Part shown: piece after piece, positions 25,998-34,194 of the stretch
How the letters are laid out: each line of letters opens with the position of its first letter
Numbering within the stretch: position 1 is the first letter of the stretch
Assembly (NCBI RefSeq): GCF_900105515.1
Contig: NZ_FNSY01000001.1
Location: 5,196,001 to 5,260,000, forward strand
Length of the DNA: 64,000 nucleotides
Direction of reading: 5' to 3'
Origin: Streptomyces sp. 2131.1
GTDB taxonomy: Bacteria; Actinomycetota; Actinomycetes; Streptomycetales; Streptomycetaceae
Made by a program: the position numbers and the translations under genes
Notes under the pieces: generated by a model
Databases searched by the model: none
What the model was told of the DNA's origin: nothing
What the model saw: only the letters and a program-made list of their open reading frames with translations

Positions 25998-26657
25998 TCA
26001 GGCGGCCCCGCTCAGCGCCTTGATCATGCGGAGCCACAGCTCCCCGTGCGGATCGGCGTACCGGACACTGAGGCCGGCGATCTCCCGCAGCAGCCGGCCA
26101 CGGATCTCCTCGGTGGCACGCGGGATCAGGTCGGCCAGCTCCTCCGGTTCGATGCCGTGGGCGGCTCCCGAGAGGATCATGCTCACCTGGGCGTGGGCGA
26201 AGGAGGACAACCGGTCCTCGAAGACCTGGCCCTCGATGGCGGCCGCGTGCATCAGCGCGTTGCCGTCACCGGTGTCCAACGCCCTTTCCACGTAAGCCTG
26301 GAGGGCATCGTGGTCCTCCACCAGCCGGTACGCGGCGTCCGACCCCGGTGTCCCACAGGGCGACCGCCGGTGCGGGGCGGTCGGCGTCGCTGCGCTCGTC
26401 CACGAGCCAGCGCCGGAGGCCGACGCCTTCCAGGGCCGCCGGCGTGGGTCCTTTCCGGCTGCCGGGGCCGGCGAGGTTCTGGGCCGGGGCGCGAGCGTCC
26501 TCGCGAGCGGGGCGCGCGGGACGGGAGCGTCGGCAACGAGTGCACGCAGGAACGCGACGGCCTCCGCCGCGGCCCGCAACTCCTCCCGGGCCGGGGCGAG
26601 CGCCCCCTCGCGGTCCCCGGTGACCGAGAGACGGTCGGCCGGATCGTGGAGTGCCAC
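25998..26657 (-). pseudogene. Frameshifted tetratricopeptide-repeat protein relic
   Basis: The minus strand encodes a recognisable TPR-like protein only if two frame changes are allowed. Frame one reads GDREGALAPAREELRAAAEAVAFLRALVADAPVPRAPLARTLA. The sense then moves to another frame with QNLAGPGSRKGPTPAALEGVGLRRWLVDERSDADRPAPAVALWDTG, and returns to the first frame for SDAAYRLVEDHDALQAYVERALDTGDGNALMHAAAIEGQ and the helical C-terminus ending KALSGAA. The N-terminal part of a normal TPR protein is missing and there is no credible start codon. The two changes compensate, so sequencing error is a second explanation. It lies between the RND gene and nadA. Confidence 0.6.
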
Positions 26658-26712
26658 GGCCGGCTACGCCTGCGGAGGCCGGGGAGCCAGGGCTTGCCCG
26701 ACGTGCCCGGGG

Positions 26713-26748
26713 GCCTCTGCCGGCGGGGCTTGCACCGCCGTCAGAGGC
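26713..26748 (-). terminator. Candidate terminator downstream of nadA
   Basis: Outer arms GCCTCTG (26713-26719) and CAGAGGC (26742-26748) with inner arms CGGCGG/CCGCCG form a nested hairpin about 65 bp after the nadA stop. Confidence 0.5.
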
Positions 26749-26813
26749 GGCCCGCTCCGAGGCCGCCGCGCCGGTGTCCCGGGCGCGGCGGCGTCCGGAT
26801 GGGAGGTCGGCCG

Positions 26814-28001
26814 CTACGGCAGCGCCAGCATCCGCTCCAGCGCCAGCTTCGCGTACTTCTCCGTCTCCGGGTCCACCACGATCCGGTTCACCTGCTTGCC
26901 CTCGGCCAGGGACTCCAGGGTCCACACCAGGTGCGGCAGATCGATGCGGTTCATCGTCGAGCAGAAGCAGACCGTCTTGTCGAGGAAGACGATCTCCTTG
27001 CCCTCCGGAGCGAAACGGTTCGCCAGGCGGCGGACGAGGTTCAGCTCGGTACCGATCGCCCACTTCGAGCCGGCCGGGGCCGCTTCCAGGGCCTTGATGA
27101 TGTACTCGGTCGAGCCGACGTAGTCCGCGGCGGCCACGACCTCGTGCTTGCACTCGGGGTGGACCAGGACGTTGACGCCGGGGATGCGCTCGCGCACGTC
27201 GTTGACGGACTCCACCGAGAACCGGCCGTGCACCGAGCAGTGCCCGCGCCACAGGATCATCTTCGCGTTCCGCAACTCCTCGGCGGTCAGGCCGCCGTTC
27301 GGCTTGTGCGGGTTGTAGAGGACACAGTCCTCCAGCGACATCCCCATGTCCCGGACGGCGGTGTTGCGGCCGAGGTGCTGGTCGGGCAGGAAGAGGACCT
27401 TGTCGCCCTGCTCGAAGGCCCACTCCAGGGCCCGCTTCGCGTTGGACGACGTGCAGATCGTGCCGCCGTGCCGGCCGGTGAAGGCCTTGATGTCGGCGGA
27501 GGAGTTCATGTACGAGACGGGCACGACCTGCTCGGCGACACCCGCCTCCGTCAGCACGTCCCAGCACTCCGCGACCTGCTCCGCGGTGGCCATGTCGGCC
27601 ATCGAACAGCCCGCCGCCAGGTCCGGCAGCACGACCTTCTGGTCGTCGGTGGTCAGGATGTCCGCCGACTCGGCCATGAAGTGCACACCGCAGAAGACGA
27701 TGTACTCCGCCTCCGGGCGGGCCGCGGCGTCCCGGGCGAGCTTGAAGGAGTCCCCGGTCACATCCGCGAACTGGATGACCTCGTCGCGCTGGTAATGGTG
27801 CCCGAGGACGAAGACCTTCTCGCCCAGCTTCTCCTTGGCCGCACGGGCGCGTGCCACCAGGTCCGGGTCGGACGGGGAGGGCAGGTCGCCGGGGCACTCG
27901 ACGCCGCGCTCGCTCCTGGGATCGGCGTCGCGGCCCAGCAGGAGCAGGGCGAGCGGCGTCGGCTGGACATCGAGATCCTGGACGGGGTGGGCCGTGGTCA
28001 C
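26814..28001 (-). CDS. nadA: Quinolinate synthase
   Basis: 395-residue [4Fe-4S] enzyme that condenses iminoaspartate with dihydroxyacetone phosphate to quinolinate in de novo NAD synthesis. It has VLGHHYQRDEVIQFADVTGDSFKLA, the cluster-region cysteines in VFCGVHFMAESADIL, WRGHCSVHG and KTVCFCSTMNRI, and FLPDQHLGRNTAVRDMGM and LVHPECKHEVV for substrate binding. I take the GTG at 27999-28001 as the start (AAAGGG with an 8-nt spacer); a GTG at 28010 is too close to that site. nadB and nadC are not in the window, so nadA may be transcribed alone. Its leader holds an AT-rich stretch and a long inverted repeat shared with the divergent Fe-S carrier gene. Confidence 0.96.
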   Translation of the reverse strand: MTTAHPVQDLDVQPTPLALLLLGRDADPRSERGVECPGDLPSPSDPDLVARARAAKEKLGEKVFVLGHHYQRDEVIQFADVTGDSFKLARDAAARPEAEYIVFCGVHFMAESADILTTDDQKVVLPDLAAGCSMADMATAEQVAECWDVLTEAGVAEQVVPVSYMNSSADIKAFTGRHGGTICTSSNAKRALEWAFEQGDKVLFLPDQHLGRNTAVRDMGMSLEDCVLYNPHKPNGGLTAEELRNAKMILWRGHCSVHGRFSVESVNDVRERIPGVNVLVHPECKHEVVAAADYVGSTEYIIKALEAAPAGSKWAIGTELNLVRRLANRFAPEGKEIVFLDKTVCFCSTMNRIDLPHLVWTLESLAEGKQVNRIVVDPETEKYAKLALERMLALP

Positions 28002-28081
28002 GTCACGCACCCTTTCTTCTGCGGACTTCTCAGCGAAAAGCCTTTTCGTCTAATTGACGTTATCTATCATAGCCGCTTCAC

Positions 28082-28115
28082 GTCACTTTGACGATGCCGA
28101 AAGTGTCAATGTGAC
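28082..28115. promoter_or_regulatory. Inverted repeat between nadA and the ErpA-like gene
   Basis: GTCACTTTGAC (28082-28092) and GTCAATGTGAC (28105-28115) are inverted copies with one mismatch and a 12-nt spacer. They lie about 80 bp upstream of nadA and 130 bp upstream of the divergent Fe-S gene, a good place for a shared operator. Confidence 0.45.
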
Positions 28116-28242
28116 GCATCCGCCCGCAGGACGGGTGTGCGAGCATGAAGAGAACAGGCAAGCGCTCGGCCCGGAATGAATCCGCGGTCCCGACGGTTGC
28201 AACGTCGGCAAGCAGTCTCCGTACAACCCGGGAGAGAAGCAG

Positions 28243-28599
28243 ATGTCCGTATCGGACGAGACCACCACCGTGAGCGACGGCATCCTCCTGTCCGACGCCG
28301 CCGCAGCCAAGGTCAAGGCCCTGCTGGAGCAGGAAGGCCGTGACGACCTGGCGCTCCGCGTCGCCGTTCAGCCCGGCGGCTGCTCCGGCCTGCGCTACCA
28401 GCTCTTCTTCGACGAGCGCTCGCTCGACGGTGACGTCGTCAAGGACTTCGACGGTGTCAAGGTCGTCACCGACCGCATGAGCGCCCCGTACCTGGGCGGC
28501 GCCTCGGTCGACTTCGTCGACACCATCGAGAAGCAGGGCTTCACCATCGACAACCCGAACGCCACGGGTTCCTGCGCCTGCGGCGACTCCTTCAGCTGA
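28243..28599 (+). CDS. erpA: HesB/IscA-type iron-sulfur cluster insertion protein (ErpA-like)
   Basis: 118-residue A-type carrier that receives Fe-S clusters and passes them to apo-enzymes. The three conserved cysteines are present: C47 in QPGGCSGLRYQL and C111/C113 in GSCACGDSFS. The fold region ILLSDAAAAKVKALLEQEGRDDLALRVAVQ is typical, and length is normal. The ATG follows GGAGAG. It is divergent from nadA, whose product needs a [4Fe-4S] cluster. A strong terminator follows. Confidence 0.93.
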   Translation: MSVSDETTTVSDGILLSDAAAAKVKALLEQEGRDDLALRVAVQPGGCSGLRYQLFFDERSLDGDVVKDFDGVKVVTDRMSAPYLGGASVDFVDTIEKQGFTIDNPNATGSCACGDSFS

Positions 28600-28616
28600 G
28601 CCGCCCCACAGCGTCA

Positions 28617-28656
28617 CGGCGGCGGCCCCGGGATTCCTGTCCCGGGGCCGCCGCCG
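28617..28656. terminator. Terminator between the Fe-S carrier gene and the anchored-protein gene
   Basis: A perfect 17-bp stem (28617-28633 with 28640-28656) closes on a 6-nt loop, and TTTT follows on the plus strand. Confidence 0.9.
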
Positions 28657-28687
28657 TTTTCGTGTCCTTCACGCGTACGGGGAGGGG

Positions 28688-30121
28688 TCAGCCGCGCGGC
28701 ACCAGCGAGCCCGAGGCCGCGTCGACCACCTCGCGCCCGTCCAGCGGACGCTCCAGCGTGACCGTACGGGTCAGCTCCTTCGCGACCATCACGCAGACCT
28801 TGCCCGGTTCCTTCTTCTCGGACACGGTCACCCGGACCGTGTCGCCGTCCTCACGCGCGCTCACGCTGTACGTACCGCACGCGCCGCCCCAGAACGTCAC
28901 CGACAGGGCCCGCCCGCTCGCGCTGTACGACTGGACCGCGCGGGCCTTCGTCGTACCGTCGCCGTCCGGGGACGTGCCCGGCGACGGCTCCCGCGTCAGG
29001 TACTCCGGGTCCACCGCCACCTGCGTGACCGTGTCACCCATGCCGCCGGCCGGCCGCACCGAGAAGATCCAGGACGGTACGAGCAGCTGCTTGCCCCCCG
29101 CGGTGTGCACCGCCAGGCCGAAGACCGCCTTCTTCACGTCCACGGTCGTCGCCGGCCGCTGCGAGCCGCTGCTGGAGCCGCAGTCGGCCCCGGACGGTTT
29201 CGTGTCCTTCTCCAGCGGGGCCGGGGAGGCGCAGTCGCCGGTCTTCCCGCCCGCCGGGGGCTGCGCCGCGTTGAGCTGCTTCAGCGCCTCGGCCGCCCCG
29301 ATCACCGGATAGGCGTCGCCCTTCTGCAGCCCCTTCAGCATCCCGGCGCCGCCGACCACGTGCCCGTCCGGGCCCACCTGGATGCCGGTCGCCCATCCGT
29401 ACGTGGGCAGCCCGTCCACCACCGGATCGGCGTTCACCACCCGGGCCGAGCCCATGAGCTGGCGGGCGTCGAGCGCCGCGTCGTCCTGGCCGGCCGCCTT
29501 GAGCACCGGCGCGGCGGCGGCCTTCGCGGCCTTCTCGTCCACCGGCTGACCGGAGCCGTCCGGCGCCGACGAGCAGACGGCCCCCTTCTTGCAGTTGTCC
29601 GTGCCACCGGTGCCGTACCGGGTGAAGGTCCAGCTCCCGGGCGCCTGCTTGTTCACGCGCAGCACCGGGCCCGAGCCGTCCCCGTCGGAGCCCACCTTCC
29701 AGGAGGTCGCCTCGGACTGCGGGGTGCCCGTCAGCCCCAGCGCCTTCGCCAGCCGGGTCACCTCGGCGGCCGTGACGGACCCCTCGGCGCGCTGGACGGC
29801 GGCCCTGGCCGGGCCGTCCGGGAGCTTGCCGGAGGCGCGGTAGACCAGCCGGCCGCCGTGCGGGTCGGGCTCGCCGGGCGCGATGCCCTCGCGTGAGGGG
29901 GCGGCCGGCGTTCCGGCGTGGTCCAGCCCGAGGGGTGGCGGAGTGCGGTCACCGTCGGACGCCGCGCTCCGCGTGTCCTCGCCGCCGCCGTCCGCCGCGG
30001 TCGCCGCCCAGTAGGCTCCGCCGCCACCGGCCAGCAGTACGGCCGCCGCCACCGAGGCCGCGACCAGCGGAGAACGCCGCCGGGTGGTCGTCACGTCGTT
30101 GTCGGGTCGCTCGGTGCTCAC
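28688..30121 (-). CDS. Membrane-anchored extracytoplasmic protein of unknown function
   Basis: 477 residues from the GTG at 30119-30121, which has GAGGAG 7 nt before it. A cytoplasmic N-terminus (VSTERPDNDVTTTRRRSP) leads into one membrane helix (LVAASVAAAVLLAGGGGAYWAAT, about residues 18-40). The rest is exported and low in aromatics, with Asp/Gly/Pro-rich linkers. Cysteines in TDNCKKGAVCSS, GKTGDCAS, SGADCGSSSG, WGGACGTYS and GKVCVMV suggest disulfides. Two similar halves may exist (around SWKVGSDGDGSGPVLRVNKQ and TTVDVKKAVFGLAVHTAGGKQLLVPSWIF). I do not recognise a domain. It converges with the ErpA-like gene. Confidence 0.8.
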   Translation of the reverse strand: MSTERPDNDVTTTRRRSPLVAASVAAAVLLAGGGGAYWAATAADGGGEDTRSAASDGDRTPPPLGLDHAGTPAAPSREGIAPGEPDPHGGRLVYRASGKLPDGPARAAVQRAEGSVTAAEVTRLAKALGLTGTPQSEATSWKVGSDGDGSGPVLRVNKQAPGSWTFTRYGTGGTDNCKKGAVCSSAPDGSGQPVDEKAAKAAAAPVLKAAGQDDAALDARQLMGSARVVNADPVVDGLPTYGWATGIQVGPDGHVVGGAGMLKGLQKGDAYPVIGAAEALKQLNAAQPPAGGKTGDCASPAPLEKDTKPSGADCGSSSGSQRPATTVDVKKAVFGLAVHTAGGKQLLVPSWIFSVRPAGGMGDTVTQVAVDPEYLTREPSPGTSPDGDGTTKARAVQSYSASGRALSVTFWGGACGTYSVSAREDGDTVRVTVSEKKEPGKVCVMVAKELTRTVTLERPLDGREVVDAASGSLVPRG

Positions 30122-30234
30122 CGGATCGCTCCTCGCCTGCATCGCCGTCGTGCACCTGGCCGGCACACGGTCCGCCGCATCGGGCGGACAGGGCTCTGAC
30201 GGAGCGGCGGGGCGCCTGGTTCCCCCGGGACCCC

Positions 30235-30432
30235 TCAGTCCCCGTACTCCGGCATGGAATCGATCATCCGCGCGGACGCGGGCGGCACGGTGACGCCGTT
30301 GATCCGGGCGGGCGTGACGCGGGTGGGAGTGATCCTCGCGGGTACCACCCAGTGCGGAGCCATCCGTGCGCAGTCTCCGCGCAGCTCGGCCAGACCGGTC
30401 TCGGACTCGCGCGGGGCGATGTGGTTCGACAT
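30235..30432 (-). CDS. Small hypothetical protein (65 residues) with a PTRVTPARI-type repeat
   Basis: The frame reads MSNHIAPRESETGLAELRGD and continues through MAPHWVVPARITPTRVTPARINGVTVPPASARMIDSMPEYGD. The internal ARITPTRVTPARINGVT is a short repeated pattern, and the sequence lacks the extreme Arg/Pro bias of shadow frames here. No strong ribosome site precedes the ATG at 30430-30432. It fills the gap between the anchored-protein gene and the divergent kinase gene. I regard it as a probable small gene; its function is unknown. Confidence 0.5.
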   Translation of the reverse strand: MSNHIAPRESETGLAELRGDCARMAPHWVVPARITPTRVTPARINGVTVPPASARMIDSMPEYGD

Positions 30433-30588
30433 AACGGCACCGTAGGCACCATCCCGCTCGGGAAGAAAGCCCTACTATCGGGTAGTTTTTCCGCTTCGGG
30501 GAGAGCGGGAGCGGGTAGCGTGAACTGTCACGTCACCCCTGGGACGCGGACATCCGTTCCCCTCGACCTCCGCAGGAGACGTCTCCCC

Positions 30589-31563
30589 GTGCGTATCGCA
30601 GTCACCGGCTCCATCGCCACCGACCACCTCATGACCTTCCCCGGCCGCTTCGCCGACCAGCTGGTCGCCGACCAGCTGCACACGGTCTCGCTCTCCTTCC
30701 TGGTCGACAACCTGGACGTACGCAGGGGAGGGGTCGCCGCCAACATCTGCTTCGGCATGGGCCTGCTCGGCACCCGGCCTATCCTGGTCGGAGCGGCCGG
30801 CTCGGACTTCGACGAGTACCGCGCCTGGCTCGACCGGCACGGTGTCGACACCAGCGGGGTGCGGATCTCCGAGGTCCTGCACACCGCCCGCTTCGTCTGC
30901 ACGACGGACGCCGACCACAACCAGATCGGCTCCTTCTACACCGGCGCCATGAGCGAGGCCCGGCTCATCGAGCTCAAGGCCGTCGCCGACCGGGTGGGCG
31001 GCCTCGACCTGGTCTCCATCGGCGCCGACGATCCGGAGGGCATGCTCCGCCACACCGAGGAGTGCCGTACGCGCGGCATCCCGTTCGCCGCGGACTTCTC
31101 GCAGCAGATCGCCCGCATGGACGGCGACGAGATCCGCATCCTCCTCGACGGAGCCACGTACCTCTTCTCCAACGAGTACGAGAAGGGGCTCATCGAGTCC
31201 AAGACCGGCTGGACCGACGAGGAGATCCTGGGCAAGGTCGGCCACCGGGTCACCACGCTCGGCGCCCAGGGCGTGCGCATCGAGCGGGCCGGCGAGGAGC
31301 CGATCGAGGTCGGCTGCCCCGAGGAGAACGTCAAGGCCGACCCGACCGGCGTCGGCGACGCCTTCCGGGCCGGATTCCTCTCCGGTCTCGCCTGGGGCGT
31401 CGGCCTGGAGCGCGCCGCCCAGGTCGGCTGCATGCTCGCCACGCTCGTCATCGAGACCGTGGGCACCCAGGAGTACACCCTGCACCGCACCCACTTCATG
31501 GACCGCTTCACCAAGGCGTACGGCCACGAGGCCGCCGCCGAGGTCCACACGCACCTCGCCTGA
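30589..31563 (+). CDS. PfkB-family carbohydrate/adenosine kinase
   Basis: 324-residue ribokinase-fold enzyme that phosphorylates a sugar or nucleoside with ATP. It begins VRIAVTGSIATDHLMTFPGRFADQ and has the PfkB substrate-side motif RRGGVAANICFGMGLLG. The C-terminal signature NVKADPTGVGDAFRAGFLSGLAWG contains the catalytic aspartate and anion hole. The GTG at 30589 follows AGGAGA. Its position between the ErpA-like gene and ctaC is the same as adoK (Rv2202c) in M. tuberculosis, so adenosine is the most likely substrate; this is inference from synteny. Confidence 0.9.
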   Translation: MRIAVTGSIATDHLMTFPGRFADQLVADQLHTVSLSFLVDNLDVRRGGVAANICFGMGLLGTRPILVGAAGSDFDEYRAWLDRHGVDTSGVRISEVLHTARFVCTTDADHNQIGSFYTGAMSEARLIELKAVADRVGGLDLVSIGADDPEGMLRHTEECRTRGIPFAADFSQQIARMDGDEIRILLDGATYLFSNEYEKGLIESKTGWTDEEILGKVGHRVTTLGAQGVRIERAGEEPIEVGCPEENVKADPTGVGDAFRAGFLSGLAWGVGLERAAQVGCMLATLVIETVGTQEYTLHRTHFMDRFTKAYGHEAAAEVHTHLA

Positions 31564-31579
31564 CGCGTCGCTCAGTCGC

Positions 31580-32962
31580 TCAGGAGAGCCGGCGGACCAC
31601 ATAGGCCGCGCCCCGGTCCGCCGGCTCCTCGCCCACGTACTCCTGCTCCCGCATCGCGCACCACGCAGGGATGTCGAGCCGGGCCGCCTCGTCGTCGGAG
31701 AGCACGGTCACCGTCCCGCCCACGGGCACCCCTCCGATCACCTTTGCGAGTTCGATCACCGGGATCGGGCACCGCTTGCCCAGCGCGTCGACCACCAGGT
31801 AGTCGTCCGGGGCGGCGGAGGGCGCCGGGGCCGCCGGCGCGTCCAGCTGCTCGCGTACGCCGGCGACCAGGCCGGGCAGCACCTCCAGGAAGCGGTCGAC
31901 CTCCTCGTCCGTGGTGCCCCGCGGCAGCGAGACGCGGACGTTGCCCTCCGAGAGCACCCCCATCGCCTTGAGCACATGGCTCGGCGTCAGCGTGCTGCTC
32001 GTGCAGGACGAGCCGGATGAAACGGAGAAACCGGCCCGGTCCAGCTCCTGGAGCAGAGTCTCTCCGTCGACATAGAGACAGGAGAAGGTCACCAGATGCG
32101 GCAGCCGCCGCACCGGGTCGCCGACCACCTCCACATCGGGCACCAGCGCGGGCACCCGGGTCCGGATCCGGTCCACCAGAGCCCTCAGCCGCACCGCCTC
32201 GGCGTCCGCCTCCGCCCGCACCGCGCGCAGGGACGCCGCCGCCGCGACGATCGCCGGCAGGTTCTCGAACCCCGGCGACCGCCCCGACTCCCGCTCGTCG
32301 GACGGGCCTTGGGGTGCGAACCGGACACCCTTGCGCACCGCGAGCAGCCCGACCCCGGCCGGCCCGCCCCACTTGTGCGCGCTCCCGGCCAGCAGCGACC
32401 ACCCTTCCGGCACCGGGCCCCAGGCCAGCGACTGGGCCGCGTCCACCAGCAGGGGGACCCCCGCCGCCCGGCACGATGCGGCCACCTCGGCCACCGGCTG
32501 CTCGGTGCCGACCTCGTGGCTGGCGGACTGGAGGCAGGCCAGCGCGGTGTCCTCGCGCAATGACCCCCCGAACGTCTGTGCGTCCACCGCGCCGGTCCGC
32601 TCCACCGGCACCCGGGTGACCGTCCCGCCCTTGTCCTCGTGGTCCGCCGCCGCGTGCAGCACCGACGAGTGTTCGACCGCCGACACCGTCAGATGGCGGC
32701 CGACACGCCGACGCCCCGCGAGCGCGCCGGAAATTCCGGAGTGCACCGCCCGGGTGCCCGACGGGGTGAAGGCGAGCTCGTCGGGGCGGCACCCGACGGC
32801 CTCGGCGGCGGCCTCGCGCGCCGCGTCCAGCAGCAGCCGGGCGCGCCGTCCCTCCCGGTACAGCCGGGCCGGATCGGCCCAGCCCTCGTCCAGTGCGGCA
32901 AGTAGCGCCTGGCGGGCGACGGGATGCAGGGGGGCGGCCGACGCCGCGTCGAAGTAGGGCAC
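31580..32962 (-). CDS. Cysteine desulfurase (class V aminotransferase) fused to a C-terminal TusA/SirA domain
   Basis: 460 residues. The NifS/IscS-like part (about 1-372) has MPYFDAASAAPLHPVARQAL, the PLP-binding K197 in GSAHKWGGPAGVGLL, VEHSS and DAAQS around the cofactor, and the loop cysteine C320 in FSVSSGSSCTSSTLTPSHVL that takes up sulfur as a persulfide. After a short Ala/Pro linker, a TusA domain (about 387-460) shows YLVVDALGKRCPIPVIELAKVI with sulfur-accepting C398. The fusion puts donor and first relay protein in one chain, pointing to a sulfur relay such as tRNA thiolation or cofactor synthesis rather than bulk Fe-S assembly. It converges with the kinase gene and diverges from ctaC. 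Confidence 0.92.
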   Translation of the reverse strand: MPYFDAASAAPLHPVARQALLAALDEGWADPARLYREGRRARLLLDAAREAAAEAVGCRPDELAFTPSGTRAVHSGISGALAGRRRVGRHLTVSAVEHSSVLHAAADHEDKGGTVTRVPVERTGAVDAQTFGGSLREDTALACLQSASHEVGTEQPVAEVAASCRAAGVPLLVDAAQSLAWGPVPEGWSLLAGSAHKWGGPAGVGLLAVRKGVRFAPQGPSDERESGRSPGFENLPAIVAAAASLRAVRAEADAEAVRLRALVDRIRTRVPALVPDVEVVGDPVRRLPHLVTFSCLYVDGETLLQELDRAGFSVSSGSSCTSSTLTPSHVLKAMGVLSEGNVRVSLPRGTTDEEVDRFLEVLPGLVAGVREQLDAPAAPAPSAAPDDYLVVDALGKRCPIPVIELAKVIGGVPVGGTVTVLSDDEAARLDIPAWCAMREQEYVGEEPADRGAAYVVRRLS

Positions 32963-33124
32963 CCGGTCACGCTAGCCGGGCAGGGGCCGCCGGCCCGGAC
33001 CGGCCGGGGCCGGGGAGGGGAGAGGGGGCGTCAGATGGCGGTCGGAGGCGTGAATTCCACCCCTTCGGGGAGTCGGGCGGCGCGTTGGGCACCCTCCCCG
33101 CGCGACCCCAAATAGCGTCCAGTA

Positions 33125-33153
33125 GGGTTTGGTCCGCATAAACATCCAAACCC
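33125..33153. promoter_or_regulatory. Inverted repeat upstream of ctaCDF
   Basis: GGGTTTGG (33125-33132) and CCAAACCC (33146-33153) are perfect inverted arms with a 13-nt spacer, 79 bp upstream of the ctaC start. They could be an operator for the oxidase operon. Confidence 0.4.
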
Positions 33154-33231
33154 CTGCCCGTACAGGGCCGGCGACCGACCAGCGAGACGGCCGCGCCGAC
33201 CGTGCGGGCGAGACTCTCGGGAAGGCGCTAC

Positions 33232-34194
33232 GTGAGTCCCAACGGCTCCGACCGCTCGTCGCGGCGCCCGATGCGGCGGAAGCTGCCGCAGGTGCTGACT
33301 GCGGGCCTGATCCTGGCGACCGCCACCGGTTGCACGTACAAGGACTTCCCCCGCCTTGGTATGCCTACGCCGGTAACGGAAGAGGCCCCACGGATCCTTT
33401 CCCTCTGGCAGGGCTCGTGGGCGGCAGCGCTCGCCACGGGCGTGCTGGTCTGGGGCCTGATCCTGTGGAGCGTCATCTTCCACCGGCGCAGCCGCACCAA
33501 GGTGGAGGTACCTCCGCAGACCCGGTACAACATGCCCATCGAGGCGCTGTACACCGTGGTCCCCCTGATCATCGTCTCGGTGTTGTTCTACTTCACCGCT
33601 CGGGACGAGACGAAGCTCCTCACGCTCTCCGAGAAGCCGGCCCACACCATCAACGTGGTCGGCTACCAGTGGAGCTGGGCCTTCAACTACATCGAGAACG
33701 TGGACGGCTCCGCCACCACGGGCAACGAGGTCCCCAAGGAGCTCGACGCCATCCCGAACCGGTTCCGTGACGCCTTCCCCAAGGGTGCCGACGGCGTCTA
33801 CGACGCCGGCATCCCGGGAGACCGGAACCCGCAGACGGGCAACCCCGGCCCGACCCTGTGGCTGCCCAAGGGTGAGAAGGTCCGCTTCATCCTGACTTCG
33901 CGTGACGTCATCCACTCCTTCTGGGTGGTGCCGTTCCTCATGAAGCAGGACGTCATTCCGGGCCACACCAACGCCTTCGAGGTGACTCCCAACCAGGAGG
34001 GCACCTTCCTGGGCAAGTGCGCCGAGCTCTGCGGCGTCGACCACTCCCGGATGCTCTTCAACGTCAAGGTCGTCTCCCCGGAGCGCTACCAGGCGCACCT
34101 CAAGGAGCTGGCGAAGAAGGGGCAGAAGGGCTACGTGCCGGCCGGCATCGAGCAGACTGACCCGGCCAGGAATGCGGAGACGAACAAACTGTGA
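33232..34194 (+). CDS. ctaC: Cytochrome c oxidase subunit II
   Basis: 320-residue lipoprotein subunit of the aa3 oxidase. The signal peptide ends at the lipobox ATGC (C34), and two membrane helices follow (about 63-85 and 105-123). The extracytoplasmic cupredoxin domain holds the full CuA site: H228, C263, E265, C267, H271 and M274 in DVIHSFWVV and [24 protein letters not shown] is the aromatic electron-entry patch. An insert of about 40 residues (160-205) is usual in actinobacteria that use a membrane-bound cytochrome cc. The GTG follows GGAAGG. Its stop overlaps the ctaD start (GTGA). Confidence 0.97.
   Translation: MSPNGSDRSSRRPMRRKLPQVLTAGLILATATGCTYKDFPRLGMPTPVTEEAPRILSLWQGSWAAALATGVLVWGLILWSVIFHRRSRTKVEVPPQTRYNMPIEALYTVVPLIIVSVLFYFTARDETKLLTLSEKPAHTINVVGYQWSWAFNYIENVDGSATTGNEVPKELDAIPNRFRDAFPKGADGVYDAGIPGDRNPQTGNPGPTLWLPKGEKVRFILTSRDVIHSFWVVPFLMKQDVIPGHTNAFEVTPNQEGTFLGKCAELCGVDHSRMLFNVKVVSPERYQAHLKELAKKGQKGYVPAGIEQTDPARNAETNKL

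Noticed and set aside
26266-27897. 543-residue minus-strand frame through nadA
   Set aside because: It is a frame-shifted shadow of nadA; only its last part is useful, as one piece of the TPR relic.
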